Source: Cryptomeria japonica (lineage: Eukaryota; Streptophyta; Pinopsida; Cupressales; Cupressaceae). From it: 64,000 nt of DNA. Each line of letters starts with the position of its first letter. Within the stretch, counting starts at the first letter, position 1. The DNA is taken from contig NC_081412.1 in NCBI RefSeq assembly GCF_030272615.1, positions 694,966,083 through 695,030,082 of the forward strand, in the 5' to 3' direction. Below are positions 33,142-44,187 of this stretch, one piece after another. The notes under the pieces were generated by a model. That model searched no databases and was not told the DNA's origin. It was given only the letters and a program-made list of their open reading frames with translations. The translations under genes were made by a program, and so were the position numbers.

Positions 33142-34189
33142 CTATTGAGTAACATTGCTCGTTGGTGTTTGATTTTGTTCCATAGTTGACATATTAGGAG
33201 AACTCAATTTCTTGATTGTGAATGGGGGTTGATTTTCATTCACCACTCTTGTGTGAACAACTCCATCATTAGTGACATTCTTGTTTTTGTACCAAAATCT
33301 ATTTCGATCCCTGGAATTATTTGTGTTGTCACTGTCTTTGTTGAGATTAATGATTCCTTTAGCTACAAGGGAAGTTTCAATGTTCATCCCTTTCTTAATG
33401 AGTTTCTCAATAGTACTAGGACTTTTCAATTTGAGTTCATACATCATTTCTAGGACCAAATTTTGGATAAACAAATTCACTTTTTGGTCTTCAGGTATAT
33501 CTAGGGAAGAACAACTATACAAGCTTTGCCATCATTGCAAGAAAGTCACTAATGGTTCACCTTGCTTTTTCTTGGTGTTGCATAAATCTAACATGGTCAC
33601 GTCACTATCAATGTTGAATGTGAAGTGAGATATAAACTTTTGAGCCAATTCCAACCAAGTCTTTATATTTCTTGGTAGATGCGAATACCAATCCATGGCT
33701 TGTCCAGTGAGACTTCATGCAAATAAGCGCATTAAATATGTTTCCTCATAACTCACTTCAGTACATATCATGAAAAATGCTCGAATGTGATCTTTTGGAT
33801 TGCCATTCCCTTTATATTTCTCAAAATTAGGTGCCTCAAAATGCTTAGGGAAGGGAGGCATATATAAGCTCTTGTCAAATGGATTAGGACATAAATCTTG
33901 ATCTGTGTACAACTTCTTTGTTCCTTTGGTTACTAATGCATTGACTTGTCGTTGCAACTTCTCAAGCTATTGCGCAATTGTGTCAAGTTTTGGAGGTCCA
34001 TCATTAATCCTGGTGGGTACTCTTTGTCAATACATCGTGTTTCTGATTGGTTGTTGATGCTCTGAAATTGCCGTCTTTGGTGTCTCCGGCATATAATGTT
34101 CTTGGTACACCTCTTGTTGTTGTGGTTGTGCCATGCCTTGATATTGACCTTGTTGCTGTGCTTCTTGTGGTGGAATCATCATTTGTAGC
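33142..34189 (-). pseudogene. C gag, capsid part
   Basis: Retrotrans_gag-like capsid sequence: FPKHFEAPNFEKYKGNGNPK, DHIRAFFMICTEVSYEE, LTGQAMDWYSHLPRNIKTW, FLQQWQSLYSC-type text and DQKVNLFIQNL. It continues the gag interrupted by D at 34190-34194. In-frame stops near 33715 and 33523 are TAG. It would form the particle shell. Confidence 0.82.
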
Positions 34190-34194
34190 CTAGG
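34190..34194. other. Target site duplication of D, left
   Basis: CTAGG before the D LTR start at 34195, matched by CTAGG at 39220-39224. Confidence 0.95.
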
Positions 34195-34629
34195 TGTTAG
34201 GGTTTCAAGCAGATCTGAAGCAAATATGAACTAACAATTATATACAGATTTAAATACAAAAGATAAAGAAATAAAAACAGGACACAGATAACATAGATAT
34301 TTAACGTGGTTCACCCAGAATGGGTTACGTCCACCATACACAGCCATCCAATCTTTCTTATTATGTAACAAAAACAATACATCAACCTTACAATGCCTTA
34401 AGCATCCCAGCCGCTTATAACATGCATTTTTAGGGCAACAAACAAAGTCGGCCTTTTTTAGGGTTTTATTACAATGTCGGTTTTCATCAACAAAAAATGG
34501 CAAAAAAAAAAATTTTCTCGGGGGCTGCCGCCCCCGAACCCCTGCCCGGGGCCCGGCCCGACCCCCGACCTCGGTGAGGATACGTGCTGAGTTTACAGTA
34601 CTTTGCTGATCAGTCGCCACATTTCAACA
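34195..34629 (-). repeat. D 3' LTR (435 bp)
   Basis: TGTTAGGGTT to ATTTCAACA. It contains a minus-strand TATATAATT near 34236-34244 and a GC-rich stretch near 34520-34570. The minus-strand frame 34231-34620 is LTR sequence. Confidence 0.95.
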
Positions 34630-34690
34630 ATCTCCCACTTGGAGACTGATCAGGCTCCACACCGAACAATCTCCCACTTGGAGACTGATA
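34630..34690 (-). other. D polypurine tract, duplicated
   Basis: The minus strand reads CCAAGTGGGAGAT against the 3' LTR at 34630-34642. The same motif with its surroundings (ATCTCCCACTTGGAGACTGA on plus) recurs at about 34669-34688. The LTR-proximal copy is the expected plus-strand primer. Confidence 0.8.
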
Positions 34691-34765
34691 CTACACGACA
34701 CCACTGTACATGCAACATCTGCTGGATAAAACACTAGGACTTGACTGGTATAAATTCTACAATTA

Positions 34766-37700
34766 TCAATCAAGAAGACCAACAGAAACTGATGAAGAAA
34801 TCAGCTTCTCCTGTGAAACTGCCTTTGTGAACATATCGGCAGGATTCTCACTTGTGTGAATTTTCTCAAGCCGTAACTGACCCTCCTCCAAAATAGTCCG
34901 GATGAAGTGGTACCTGAGCTGAATGTGCTTTGTCCTTGAATGAAAAGAAAAGTTCTTCACAAGATGAATGGCACTCTGACTATCAGTATACAATGGGCTA
35001 TCCTCTTGTGTCTGACCCAATTCCTTCAGAAAATATTGCAACCAAATCATCTCTTTGCTGGCTTCTGTAGCAGCAACATACTCAGCTTCAGTGGTTGAAA
35101 GTGCAACAACCTTTTGCAGCCTAGAAATCCAACTGACTGTAGTTCCCCCTATAGTAAAAACATACCCTGTAGTACTCCTCCATGAATCAATATCACCCGC
35201 CAGATCAGAGTCAACAAATCCACTTAGAGCAGCATTAGATCCTTTGAAACATAATGCCTTCATAGTAGTTCCTTTCAAATACCAAAGAATCCATTTCACA
35301 GCATTCCAATGTTCCATACTCAGATTACTCATAAACCTGCTCACAACTCCCACTGCATGTGCAATATCTGGCCTTGTGGATACCATTGCATACATCAGAC
35401 TGCCAACAGCTGATGAATACGGGATGTTAGACATTTTATTAACCTCTTCCTGTGCCTTTGGGCACATCTCCTTAGTCAATTTGAAATGACTAGCCAAAGG
35501 TGTACTAACTACTTTTGAATCCTGCATGTTAAATCTTTTCAACACCTTCTTTATATACTCACTTTGGGACAAATTCAAGGTTCTGTTTTTCCTGTCCCGT
35601 GTAATCCTCATATCGAGAATTTGCTTAGCTGCACCCAAATCCTTCATAGCAAATGACCTGGCTAATTTCTATTTAAGATCATTTATATGTTGCATGTTAG
35701 ACCCAGCAACAAGCATGTCATCAACATAAAGCAATAGGATAATATAATGGCCATTATCAAATCTCTTAAAATATACACAATGATCAGAATGACATCTATG
35801 ATAACCATGTTCAGCCATGAAACTATCAAATTTTAAATACCATTGTCGGGGTGCTTGCTTTAGGCCATACAAACTTTTCTTCAACCTGCACACCAAGTTC
35901 TCCTTACCTTTGACCTCATATCCCTGTGGTTGCAACATGTAAATTTCCTCCTCCAAATCTCCATGGAGAAAAGCTGTTTTGACATCTAATTGTTTAAGAT
36001 GTAAATCATCTGCAGCCACAAGACTAAGTATAGTTCTAATTGAAGTCATTTTTACAACTAGAGAAAATATTTCATCATAATCTATACCTTTTTTCTGTGC
36101 AAAACCTTTTACCACAAGTCTGGCCTTATATCTTTTCTGACCTCCTTCCTCCTCCTTTAGTCGATAAACCCATTTGTTAGGCAAGGCTCTTTTTTCTGCA
36201 GGTAAAGGAACTAAGTCCCAAGTCTTATTTTTCATCAGGGAGTCCATCTCCTCTTTCATGCCTAGCTGCCACTGTTGTTTGGCATCCACCTGCATTGCTT
36301 CTTCATATTCTTCTGGTTCACCAGAATCTGTTAATAAAATAGAATACAAAGAAGGAGAAAATCTTTTAGGGGGTCTACTTGTCCTTGTAGAACATCTAAC
36401 ACTTGCAGGAGTTTGTGGGACAATCTGTTGTTGCTGAGCATCAGGTACCTGTGGCATTTCATTTTCAGGAATCTCATCCAACACCACATATTCTTGTTTG
36501 TCCTATTCATGCTTCTTTTCCTGCATCTGTTCTTTATACATAACCTTCTCATTGAATATAACATCTCTACTTCTAATTATTTTCTTATTTTCAAAATCCC
36601 ATAACCAATAGCCATATTCATCTATCCCATATCCAATGAAGGTACATTTCTGAGATTTAGCATCAAGCTTGGTTCTATTTTCTTTATCAACATGGACAAA
36701 AGCTTCGCAACCAAAAGTTTTTAGAAAAGAATAACTTACCTTTTTACTAGTCCATGCCTCCTCTGGAATACCACCATCCAAAGGGGTTGAAGGTCCTCTA
36801 TTTATCAAATAGACAACAGTATGTACAGCATCTGCCCAAAAATGTAAGGGCAATCCAGCATGCAATCTCATGCTCCTCGCACGTTCCATGATGGTCCTAT
36901 TCATTCTCTCTGACACACCATTTTCCTGTGGAGTTCCTGGAACTGTCTTTTGCTTTCGAATCCCATTTAAGGAACAGTAATCTTCAAATGCTTTGCTGCA
37001 ATACTCACCTCCATTATCCGATCTGAGACACTTCAACTTTTTTCCTGTCTCATTCTCAACCAAAGCTTTCCATTTCTTAAAAGTTTCAAAAACATCTGAT
37101 TTTTGTTTTAGGAAATATACCCATGTTTTTCTGGTTGAGTCATCAATAAAAATAACATAATAACAAGAGCCACCAAGAGATGATACCTGAGCCGGTCCCC
37201 ATACATCTGAATGTACAAGCTCTAACTTCTCACTCTTCTTCTCTTTCCCAACCTTGAGAAATCTGACTCTTTTCTATTTACCATAAACACAGTTTTCACA
37301 GAACTCTAAATCAATCTTCTTTAGTCCTGGCAATAGATTTTTGGAGTGAAGGATTTTCATCCCTTTCTCACTCATGTGCCCAAGCCTATGGTGCCACATT
37401 ATCGAATCTGTTCTTGCAACATTTATTGTTGTTGTCCCTACAGTAACTTTATCTGTAGTAGCTAAGGTAGAGTAAGTGTTACCAGTACACAGATATAATG
37501 TGCCTACCTTTGCACCTTTAGCTACTACTAATGATCCTTTAGTGACCTTCCACATACTGTCTGAGAAGGTAACTATGCAACCTTCACTACCTAGTTGCCC
37601 TGTAGAAATTAAATTTCTTCTTAAATTAGGAACATGTCTTACCTCCTGCAGAAACCAGTCATTACCATTCTGCAACTTGATCTTTATCTTTCCTTTTCCA

Positions 37701-38701
37701 ACAATTTGACAGGGCTCATCATCACCCAAATATACCTGTCCAAAATCACCTTGAACATAATCTAGAAAATATTTTCTATGGGGTGTAGCATGAAATGAAG
37801 CTCCAGAATCTATTACCCAGGAATCATTAACATTATCCAAACATAAGATTAAATCATCTTGTAAAGTATTACTTGCAATATTAGCTTCCTTACTGTCATT
37901 TTCATTTTTGTCTCCTTCTTTGTTTTTCCGAGACCAACAGTCTTTCTTTAGATGACCAGGCTTTCCGCAGTACCAGCAATCTTTCTTTCCTCTAGATTGA
38001 GAGCATCCTTTCTTTGATTTCCCTCGTGACTTATCATTCCTAGGGCCTTTTCCTCTTTCCTTTGATCTTCCTCTGTTCTCCACATTCAAAACACTACCCG
38101 ATGATGTTGGAGTCTCACCTGTGCTTTTCCTTCGCATTTCCTCGCTTAGGATAACACCAACAATATCATCAAATACCAAAGTATTTTTACCAGAGACAGA
38201 GTTACTTACAGCCATAACCAAGCTATTCCAGCTTTCTGGCAAAGAACATAAAATCAAGAGAGCCCTAACCTCTTCTGCAAAGGTAATTTTTACCAAAGAC
38301 AATTGACTAGTAATTGTATTAAATTCATTTAAGTGCTCCGCTACAGATCCTCCCTCACTCATTTTCAAATTAAACAAACACTTCATAAGAAATACCTTAT
38401 TCGAAGCTGAGGGTTTCTCATACAGCTTAGCCAATGTTGCCATCAAATCTACAGTCGTTTTTGCTTCTGTTATATTGAATGCTATAGACGCCGCAAGGCA
38501 CAATCGAATGGATCCCAGTGCCTTTCTATCTGAAATGTCCCACTCTTCATCTGATATTGTGGTTGGTTTCTTTGCCTTTCCTTCCAATGGCCACCACAAA
38601 TCCTTTTGATATAGGTAATCCTCCATCTGCATTTTCCATAACTGATAATTCTGGCCGTTAAAATTTTCGACCTTGAATTTGGAATCCTCCATTGCTCCCA
38701 C
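34766..38701 (-). pseudogene. D gag-pol polyprotein, Ty1/copia, three stops
   Basis: One phase of about 1,311 codons from MGAMEDSKFK. Gag (residues 1-290) ends with a CCHC knuckle, CWYCGKPGHLKKDC. Protease is IDSGASFH. Integrase has HHRLGHMSEKGMK ... CENC and catalytic residues in HSDVWGP, RSDNGGEY and ENGVSERMNR. RT has LDVKTAFLHGDLEEEIYM and YVDDML; RNase H has STTEAEYVA and TDSQSAI. Only three internal stops interrupt it, all TAG (37274, 36503, 35669), each one substitution from CAG or AAG. No frameshift is seen. Without those changes it would be a complete element; as it stands it cannot make full pol. Confidence 0.93.
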
Positions 38702-38732
38702 TCAAATCTGAAAGTCCTGCCAATTTATAGAA

Positions 38733-38750
38733 AACCTCGCTCTGATACCA
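38733..38750 (-). other. D primer binding site, initiator tRNA-Met
   Basis: The minus strand reads TGGTATCAGAGCGAGG, whose first 12 bases match the standard plant initiator tRNA-Met complement. It lies two bases from the 5' LTR. Confidence 0.9.
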
Positions 38751-38752
38751 AT

Positions 38753-39219
38753 TATTAGGGTTTCAAGCAGATCCGAAGCAAATATGAACTAACAATTATA
38801 TGCAGATTTCAATACAAAAGATAAAGAAATAAAAATAGGACACAGATAACACAGATATTTAATGTGGTTCACCCAGAATGGGTTACGTCCACCATACACA
38901 GCCATCCAATCTTTCTTATTATCCAACAAAAACAATACATCAACCTTACAATGCCTTAAGCATCCCAGCCGCTTATAACATGCGTTTTTAGGGCAACAAA
39001 CAAAGTCGGCCTTTTTTAGGGTTTTATTACAATGTCGGTTTTCATCAACAAAAAATGGCAAAAAAAAAAAATTTCTCAGGGGCTGTCGCCCCTGAACCCC
39101 TGCTTTCTCGGGGGCTGCCGCCCCCGAACCCCTACCCGGGGCCCGGCCTGGCCCCGGACCCCGGTGAGGATACGTGCTGAGTGTACAGTACTTTGTTGAT
39201 CAGTTGCCACATTTCAACA
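38753..39219 (-). repeat. D 5' LTR (467 bp)
   Basis: Pairs with 34195-34629. Its inner end reads TATTAGGG instead of TGTTAGGG. It is 32 bases longer because of a tandem duplication near 39075-39135 (CTCRGGGGCTGYCGCCCC twice). It ends CAACA before CTAGG. Confidence 0.93.
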
Positions 39220-39224
39220 CTAGG
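39220..39224. other. Target site duplication of D, right
   Basis: CTAGG after the CA end of the D 5' LTR, matching 34190-34194. Confidence 0.95.
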
Positions 39225-40619
39225 TTGATATTGCAATTGAGGGTGTTGTTGATATTGCACAGACGTCAATTGCAGTTGCAAAGTATGATAGCTTGTTTGT
39301 CTTGGCACATATTGAGGCACATGTTGTTGTTGATGCTAACGAATCGGAATTTGCTGAGTTTGTGCCAATTGTTGTTGTCATGGTGTAAATCCCATCATTT
39401 GCAAAAAGCTTTGTTTAGGTGGTTTTTGTTTTTTCTCCTTGAGATGGGGTATGGCACTTGCATTGACTTGTTGTGTTGTTTGTCCAATACATTGTGGTGG
39501 TTGCAAGTTTGAATTAACTTGTAATGGTGCAAAATACACCACAACATGTTGTTGAATGCGATATTGTTGTTGTTGTGCATTGCTTGTTTGCACATTCAAT
39601 TGTGCCATTTGTTGTTGGTGCACACCACTATTTGTGGCTCTTTGTGTTGCCACTATTGAAGGATTTGTCACAATATTTTGCATAACAGGTACTTGAGTAT
39701 TTTGCAAATATATTGAACTTAATGGGACATAGGAACTTTGTTGCATTGTGGAATTGTTTTGAACATTGGTAAGATTAGGCATTCCAGTCATAAACCTTTC
39801 TTGCATTTTAGATTTTGATCCACTTGTAATTAATTGAGGAATCATTTCTTATTGAGGGACAGCTATCAATATTTGTGTGGCCCTCATTTGATCTTGTGTT
39901 AAAGGTGTTGTATTAAATAATGGATTGTTTATTGTTTTGAATGGTGACTTTTGAGGAATAGTCACTATCAACATTTTTGAAGCACATTTACTCATCAAGG
40001 TGTGTTGAGGTTCTTGTTGCACATTTTCTTCATTTGGATGTGGAGAGAAACTTAACAGTTCACCGCCTTGTTGTTTTTGCACATTAATTTTTTCACTTGA
40101 GGAGGTCACATTACTCAACATGTCAAGATATTTTTGTGGGAACATCTTAAAGACCTTGTTCAAGAATTTATCCATCTTTTTTGTCAACTTTGGATCTTTA
40201 AGGAACATATCAGCATCATCGAAAGCATCAAAATCTGATGAAGAATCTGGTAAAACATGTGGATTTGTTTCTTGTTGAATGCCTTGATCTGAACCAAATC
40301 CTTGTGAAAGAGTTTGTTCCTCATATAATGTTTGAGTTTGAATATCATGTTGCAGGTTCAGTTGATTCCAATCAAAAGGTTCATTTCCCCTTGGTATTGG
40401 TGGAACACTCCCATGTCCTGGTTTCATGGGTACAAACACTGGTTCATATAATGGAGATGGTCCAAGTTGAACCATTCCATATGGTGGTAATGATGTGCTT
40501 GATGAACCTTCAATCTATACTGTTTGACTAGTTTGAAATTGTGAACTTGATATGTTGTCAATGGGTTGATACGTTGGTTCGCCCATCTTCTTAGATTTTG
40601 ACCTTGTCTCAACAGGCAT
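39225..40619 (-). pseudogene. C gag, N-terminal glutamine-rich part
   Basis: It starts at ATG 40619 (MPVETRSKSKKMGEPTYQ), continues through IPRGNEPFDWNQL and an acidic segment with KKMDKFLNKVFKMFPQKYLD, and then becomes strongly Q-rich (for example QQQYRIQQHVVVY) up to the D insertion. Stops near 40515, 39848 and 39340 break it. The glutamine-rich text resumes on the other side of D (34189 downward). It is the N-terminal matrix-like part of gag. Confidence 0.75.
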
Positions 40620-42750
40620 GTCACTATGTGAATGCAATATTTTTTTGGAATTTTTCAAGGATGATATATGATATGAAACTAAATGCAAACTAAATAGATG
40701 AGAATGAAATCTATGGCAAGAATGCAACCTATGTTTTTGTTCTTTTTTCAAGATTTTGATGAACTCATGAATGCAATTCTAAAAATGAGACCCTTAGGAA
40801 ATTGAAATGATGTCTAGACCTCAAAGGACAAAAGGACCAAGTGACAAAAGGACAAAATGACAATGTCTCCCCTATATGCTTGGATACTAAGCTAGGTTTG
40901 ACCAAATGACAATGATGACAAAAAGAGAAAAGGTTTGATAAGGTCTAGACTTCCTAACAATGACTTAGGGTTTATCAAAGATTTGGATTACTCAAGTATG
41001 ACAAAACCTAGTTTTGACACTATATGCAAAGGGACAATTACTATGCAAATGACCCTAATATGATATGATAATGACCTAAACTTAATGAAGGGACCTAGGG
41101 TATGCAAATGCAAATATATGACAATGTCAATCTAAGTTTGAATTATGAAATGGTATTACTCTAATGCAAGAGGACACATGCAAAATGGATGACCCTTATT
41201 GATATGCAAAGAAGTATGACCTAGGTGAAACTTAACCTTGGTAATTGACAATGAATTTGCAAAATGCAAACCTAGGATGAACCTAAATCTAAGTGACATG
41301 AATGTTGAGACAAGATTTTGAAAAATGTTTGACAAATATGTTTGAAGGTGTTTGAACTTTGTTGAATGAAATACTCTTGTGTTTAACCTTGTTTTGAATC
41401 AATTTGTCTTGTTTTTGAAATGAGACATAACTCAACTTTTGAAAAGAAAAGAAGACAAGATATTTTAACTTGGACTCAAGACAATCATGCTCATTCACAC
41501 ATTTCTTATGGATGGCAAGGGCAGTAGGTACTTGAGAGGTAGACTCATTATGGGATTCAAGGAGAATACATAGATGCTTGACCCCACGGGCTCCCCTCCA
41601 TGACAATCACTTCTCAGGGTAGCCAAGCATTAGTCCCCATGGAAATCTCCCCATGGTGAACTTAGTATCTCTTCCAAGTATCCGAACTTGTCCTTCTCAG
41701 GCAACTAGAAGGATTTTTGGCCTCTAAATACAAGGTGTTTAGTAAGGATTTCTGTTAAGCGTTACTCCTTGGTGTCACGCAAGCATGATTGAGACATTAA
41801 GCCCACTAAGATACCAACAAATGCAGTCATGCAAGCATGATTTAGACCATGAGGCCCTACTTAGATGTTGATATGAGAAAGAGTTCAAGGGTCATCACTT
41901 CCCAAGTAACTACAATTCCCACTTAACCCTACCTTCAAAGCTTTCGCCCATCAGGTATTTATTTATAGTGAGTTAGAATGCCAGGGTACTCTGGCTGTGC
42001 TCACTTTGGGTCGTTCCCTTCTCACGATTGTCACTTGCTTGCAAAAGAAAGCAAATGGTCGAGAAGGCAGGCCCTCTAAAGGTAACAAACAATCTGAGCC
42101 ATGAGAATGGTATCAAAGATCTAGATTTCTGATCACCTTAAGAAGGATGAGAGCATACTCTCCTGCCTCAATTTCAAACTCGACAATCAAAGAAAACACA
42201 TGTTCATTCCATTCTACTTAGCAATCATACTAGATGCCTAATTTGAATCACAAACAGAAAAGTTCTGTTGAAATACAAGGCAACCTGCAAAATCACCAAG
42301 TTAGAAGTTTGATTTGTTTGGTCTTTGACTAGCGAACCTGCATAAAATTTGTTAGTAGTTTCATTTTTGTCTTTGCCATGTGTAATGCCAAGGTGTTGCA
42401 TAGAGAATCAGTACCAAAGAAAAACCAAAAAGCACAAACAAAATGCAAAACAAAGCAATTTGCAAGTAAAAACACTATTTTTTACCTCTGTTTCTGGCCT
42501 TACATAGGCGCAAAATGTCTCACACAGGTGCAGAATGTAGTAACATAGGTGCAGAATGCAGTAACATAGGTGCAGATCCCTTTGACATAGGTGCAGAAGT
42601 CCTTGACATAGGCACAGATTGCTTGACATAGGTGTAGAACTCTCCTACGCAGGCGCAGAAGTGCCCAGAAAGCCCTGCATTACCCTATTTCTTGGATTTT
42701 TTACCTGCAAATCATCTCAAAAGCACTCAAAAGCATGGTTAGGGGGTTAG
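40620..42750 (-). other. C leader between primer site and gag
   Basis: A 2.1-kb untranslated leader, long for a retrotransposon but not unusual for Tat elements. It is rich in ATGACAAAAGGACAA-type words near 40800-40960. The minus-strand frame at 41289-41606 has no recognisable domain. The GTGCAGAA array lies at its 5' end. Confidence 0.6.
42505..42660. repeat. ACATAGGTGCAGAA tandem array in C leader
   Basis: About seven units of 22-30 bases share the word CATAGGTGCAGAA (variants GGCACAGA, GGTGTAGA, CAGGCGCAGAA). Read on the minus strand they give a cysteine-, histidine- and leucine-rich frame at 42408-42629 that probably only reflects the repeat. Confidence 0.75.
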
Positions 42751-42768
42751 TTCACATCAGGTTCACCA
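42751..42768 (-). other. C primer binding site, tRNA-Trp type
   Basis: Plus-strand TTCACATCAGGTTCACCA differs at two places from the A1 tRNA-Trp site. A five-base spacer separates it from the LTR at 42774. Confidence 0.78.
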
Positions 42769-42773
42769 ATTAA

Positions 42774-44182
42774 TGTAGATAGGAAATTTGGAAATCATCA
42801 AAGAAAATGGGAATTTGGCCTAGTTCAATCATGAAAAACTAAATTGCAGTGATAATCCTAAAAACATTCGATAGAGAAAGGGAAATAAAACATTCAAATG
42901 CAAATGCAAACCAACGCAAACATGAATCTCTCCTCTAGAAATCTCCATTGTCCTTCTTGCTCCTTCAAATAGCTTTTTTTTGTGGATCTCACCTACAAGT
43001 GCATATGCATGAGATGAAAGCAAGATTGACAAGATAACATGAGAGCATAAGGGTACTAGAATAGTGATTGATTCGACTAGGGACTTTGATTGAAGAAATT
43101 CATCCAATTTATAGAAAAATTGGAGAAAAGATCAGATTAGCATGAAAGTGATTCGAATGGAAATTCAAATCAGGAATAGCAAAATTATGACAAATGTATG
43201 ACAAATTCCTATGCAAGGATTTATGACAATTTATGACAAATTGCTATGCAAGGATTTATGACAAGATTTTGAAATAGAAATAGACATTAGAAGCAATTAG
43301 AAAATTAGGTTAGAAATAATGACTTGGAAATTAGGAAATTGATGCAAATTAGGTAAATTAATTAATAATTTCTCATTCATTAATTAATTTACAAAAATAG
43401 GAGGAATTAATTAGCCAATTAAATAAACATTTAATTGTGACAAGAAGACTTAGGATAAATAAATAAATCATTTATCCTAAAGAGAAAATGGAGAGAAAAT
43501 GACAAACAAGGTTAAATGAATAAATCATGAAACCCTAGAAGATAAATTAGAAATGCAAGGACGACAATTAGGTCTTGACAAAAGATAATTTATGTTGATT
43601 CGATCATGATTTTGAATTGATAAATGATTTGATTGATAAATGCATCGAGGAACAATGACTAATTGATCCAAATTGACATGATTGAGAAGTACAATGATCA
43701 ATGACAAATTGATCGCAAAATGACAAGATTGATGACAATTTGATCAAAGGACAAGGATTGATGATGAATCGATCACAAGATGACAAGATTGAAAATAACA
43801 ACGATCAATGACAAATCGATCGCAAGTTGACAAGATTGAAAATGGCAATGATCAATGACAAATTGATCGCTAGATGACAAGATTGAAAAGAGGACAAAAC
43901 CCTAATTAGGATTGATGATGTCCAAAATGATAACAAATGAGCATGCATATTGATGCGACAGGATAAGATTGACCAAAATCATGACTGAAGATTATTGTCG
44001 ACAAGACCAAATTCGAGAGCGAGATAAATGAAGAATGCAGAAGGACTAGAGGCCCGCAAATGACAAAGACCAAGTGCGTAACATAGAAGAAATGTTAATG
44101 CAACGTAAAAACCCTAAAATAAGGCAATGCACAAATGTTAAAGTATGATTCCAGAAGCATTGACCAGTTTTAGACGTCTACA
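42774..44182 (-). repeat. C 5' LTR (1,409 bp)
   Basis: TGTAGATAGG to GACGTCTACA, paired with 21526-22936 and followed by ATTAG. A minus-strand TATAAATTGG lies near 43107-43117. The palindromic array is at 43681-43889. The minus-strand frames 42829-43107 and 43525-43801 are LTR noise. Confidence 0.93.
43681..43889. repeat. Palindromic tandem array in C 5' LTR
   Basis: Same array as at 22441-22640. Several GATCGATs have become GATCAAT or GATTGAT, i.e. they differ by transitions. Confidence 0.72.
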
Positions 44183-44187
44183 ATTAG
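44183..44187. other. Target site duplication of C, right
   Basis: ATTAG after the C 5' LTR; the B gag phase resumes directly after it. Confidence 0.95.

Larger units (their letters stand above)
34195..39219 (-). mobile_element. Element D, nearly complete Ty1/copia retrotransposon
   Basis: About 5.0 kb, minus strand: 5' LTR 38753-39219, initiator tRNA-Met primer site, one gag-pol frame 34766-38701, polypurine tract and 3' LTR 34195-34629. CTAGG duplications flank it. All domains are present in Ty1/copia order. It is the youngest insertion by nesting and has only three internal stops. Gag and RT resemble the Tork/Tnt1 lineage. Confidence 0.95.
21526..44182 (-). mobile_element. Element C, Tat-like Ty3 retrotransposon carrying a PMD frame
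   Basis: The element reads on the minus strand: 5' LTR 42774-44182, tRNA-Trp primer site 42751-42768, gag from 40619 (interrupted by D), protease and G-patch, RT, two RNase H domains, integrase ending at 27365, an antisense PMD frame at 23744-25537, a polypurine tract at 22937 and the 3' LTR 21526-22936. ATTAG duplications flank it. Without D it is about 17.6 kb. The order RT, RNase H, second RNase H, integrase is that of Tat elements. Nonsense codons occur in every domain, so it is inactive. Confidence 0.92.
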
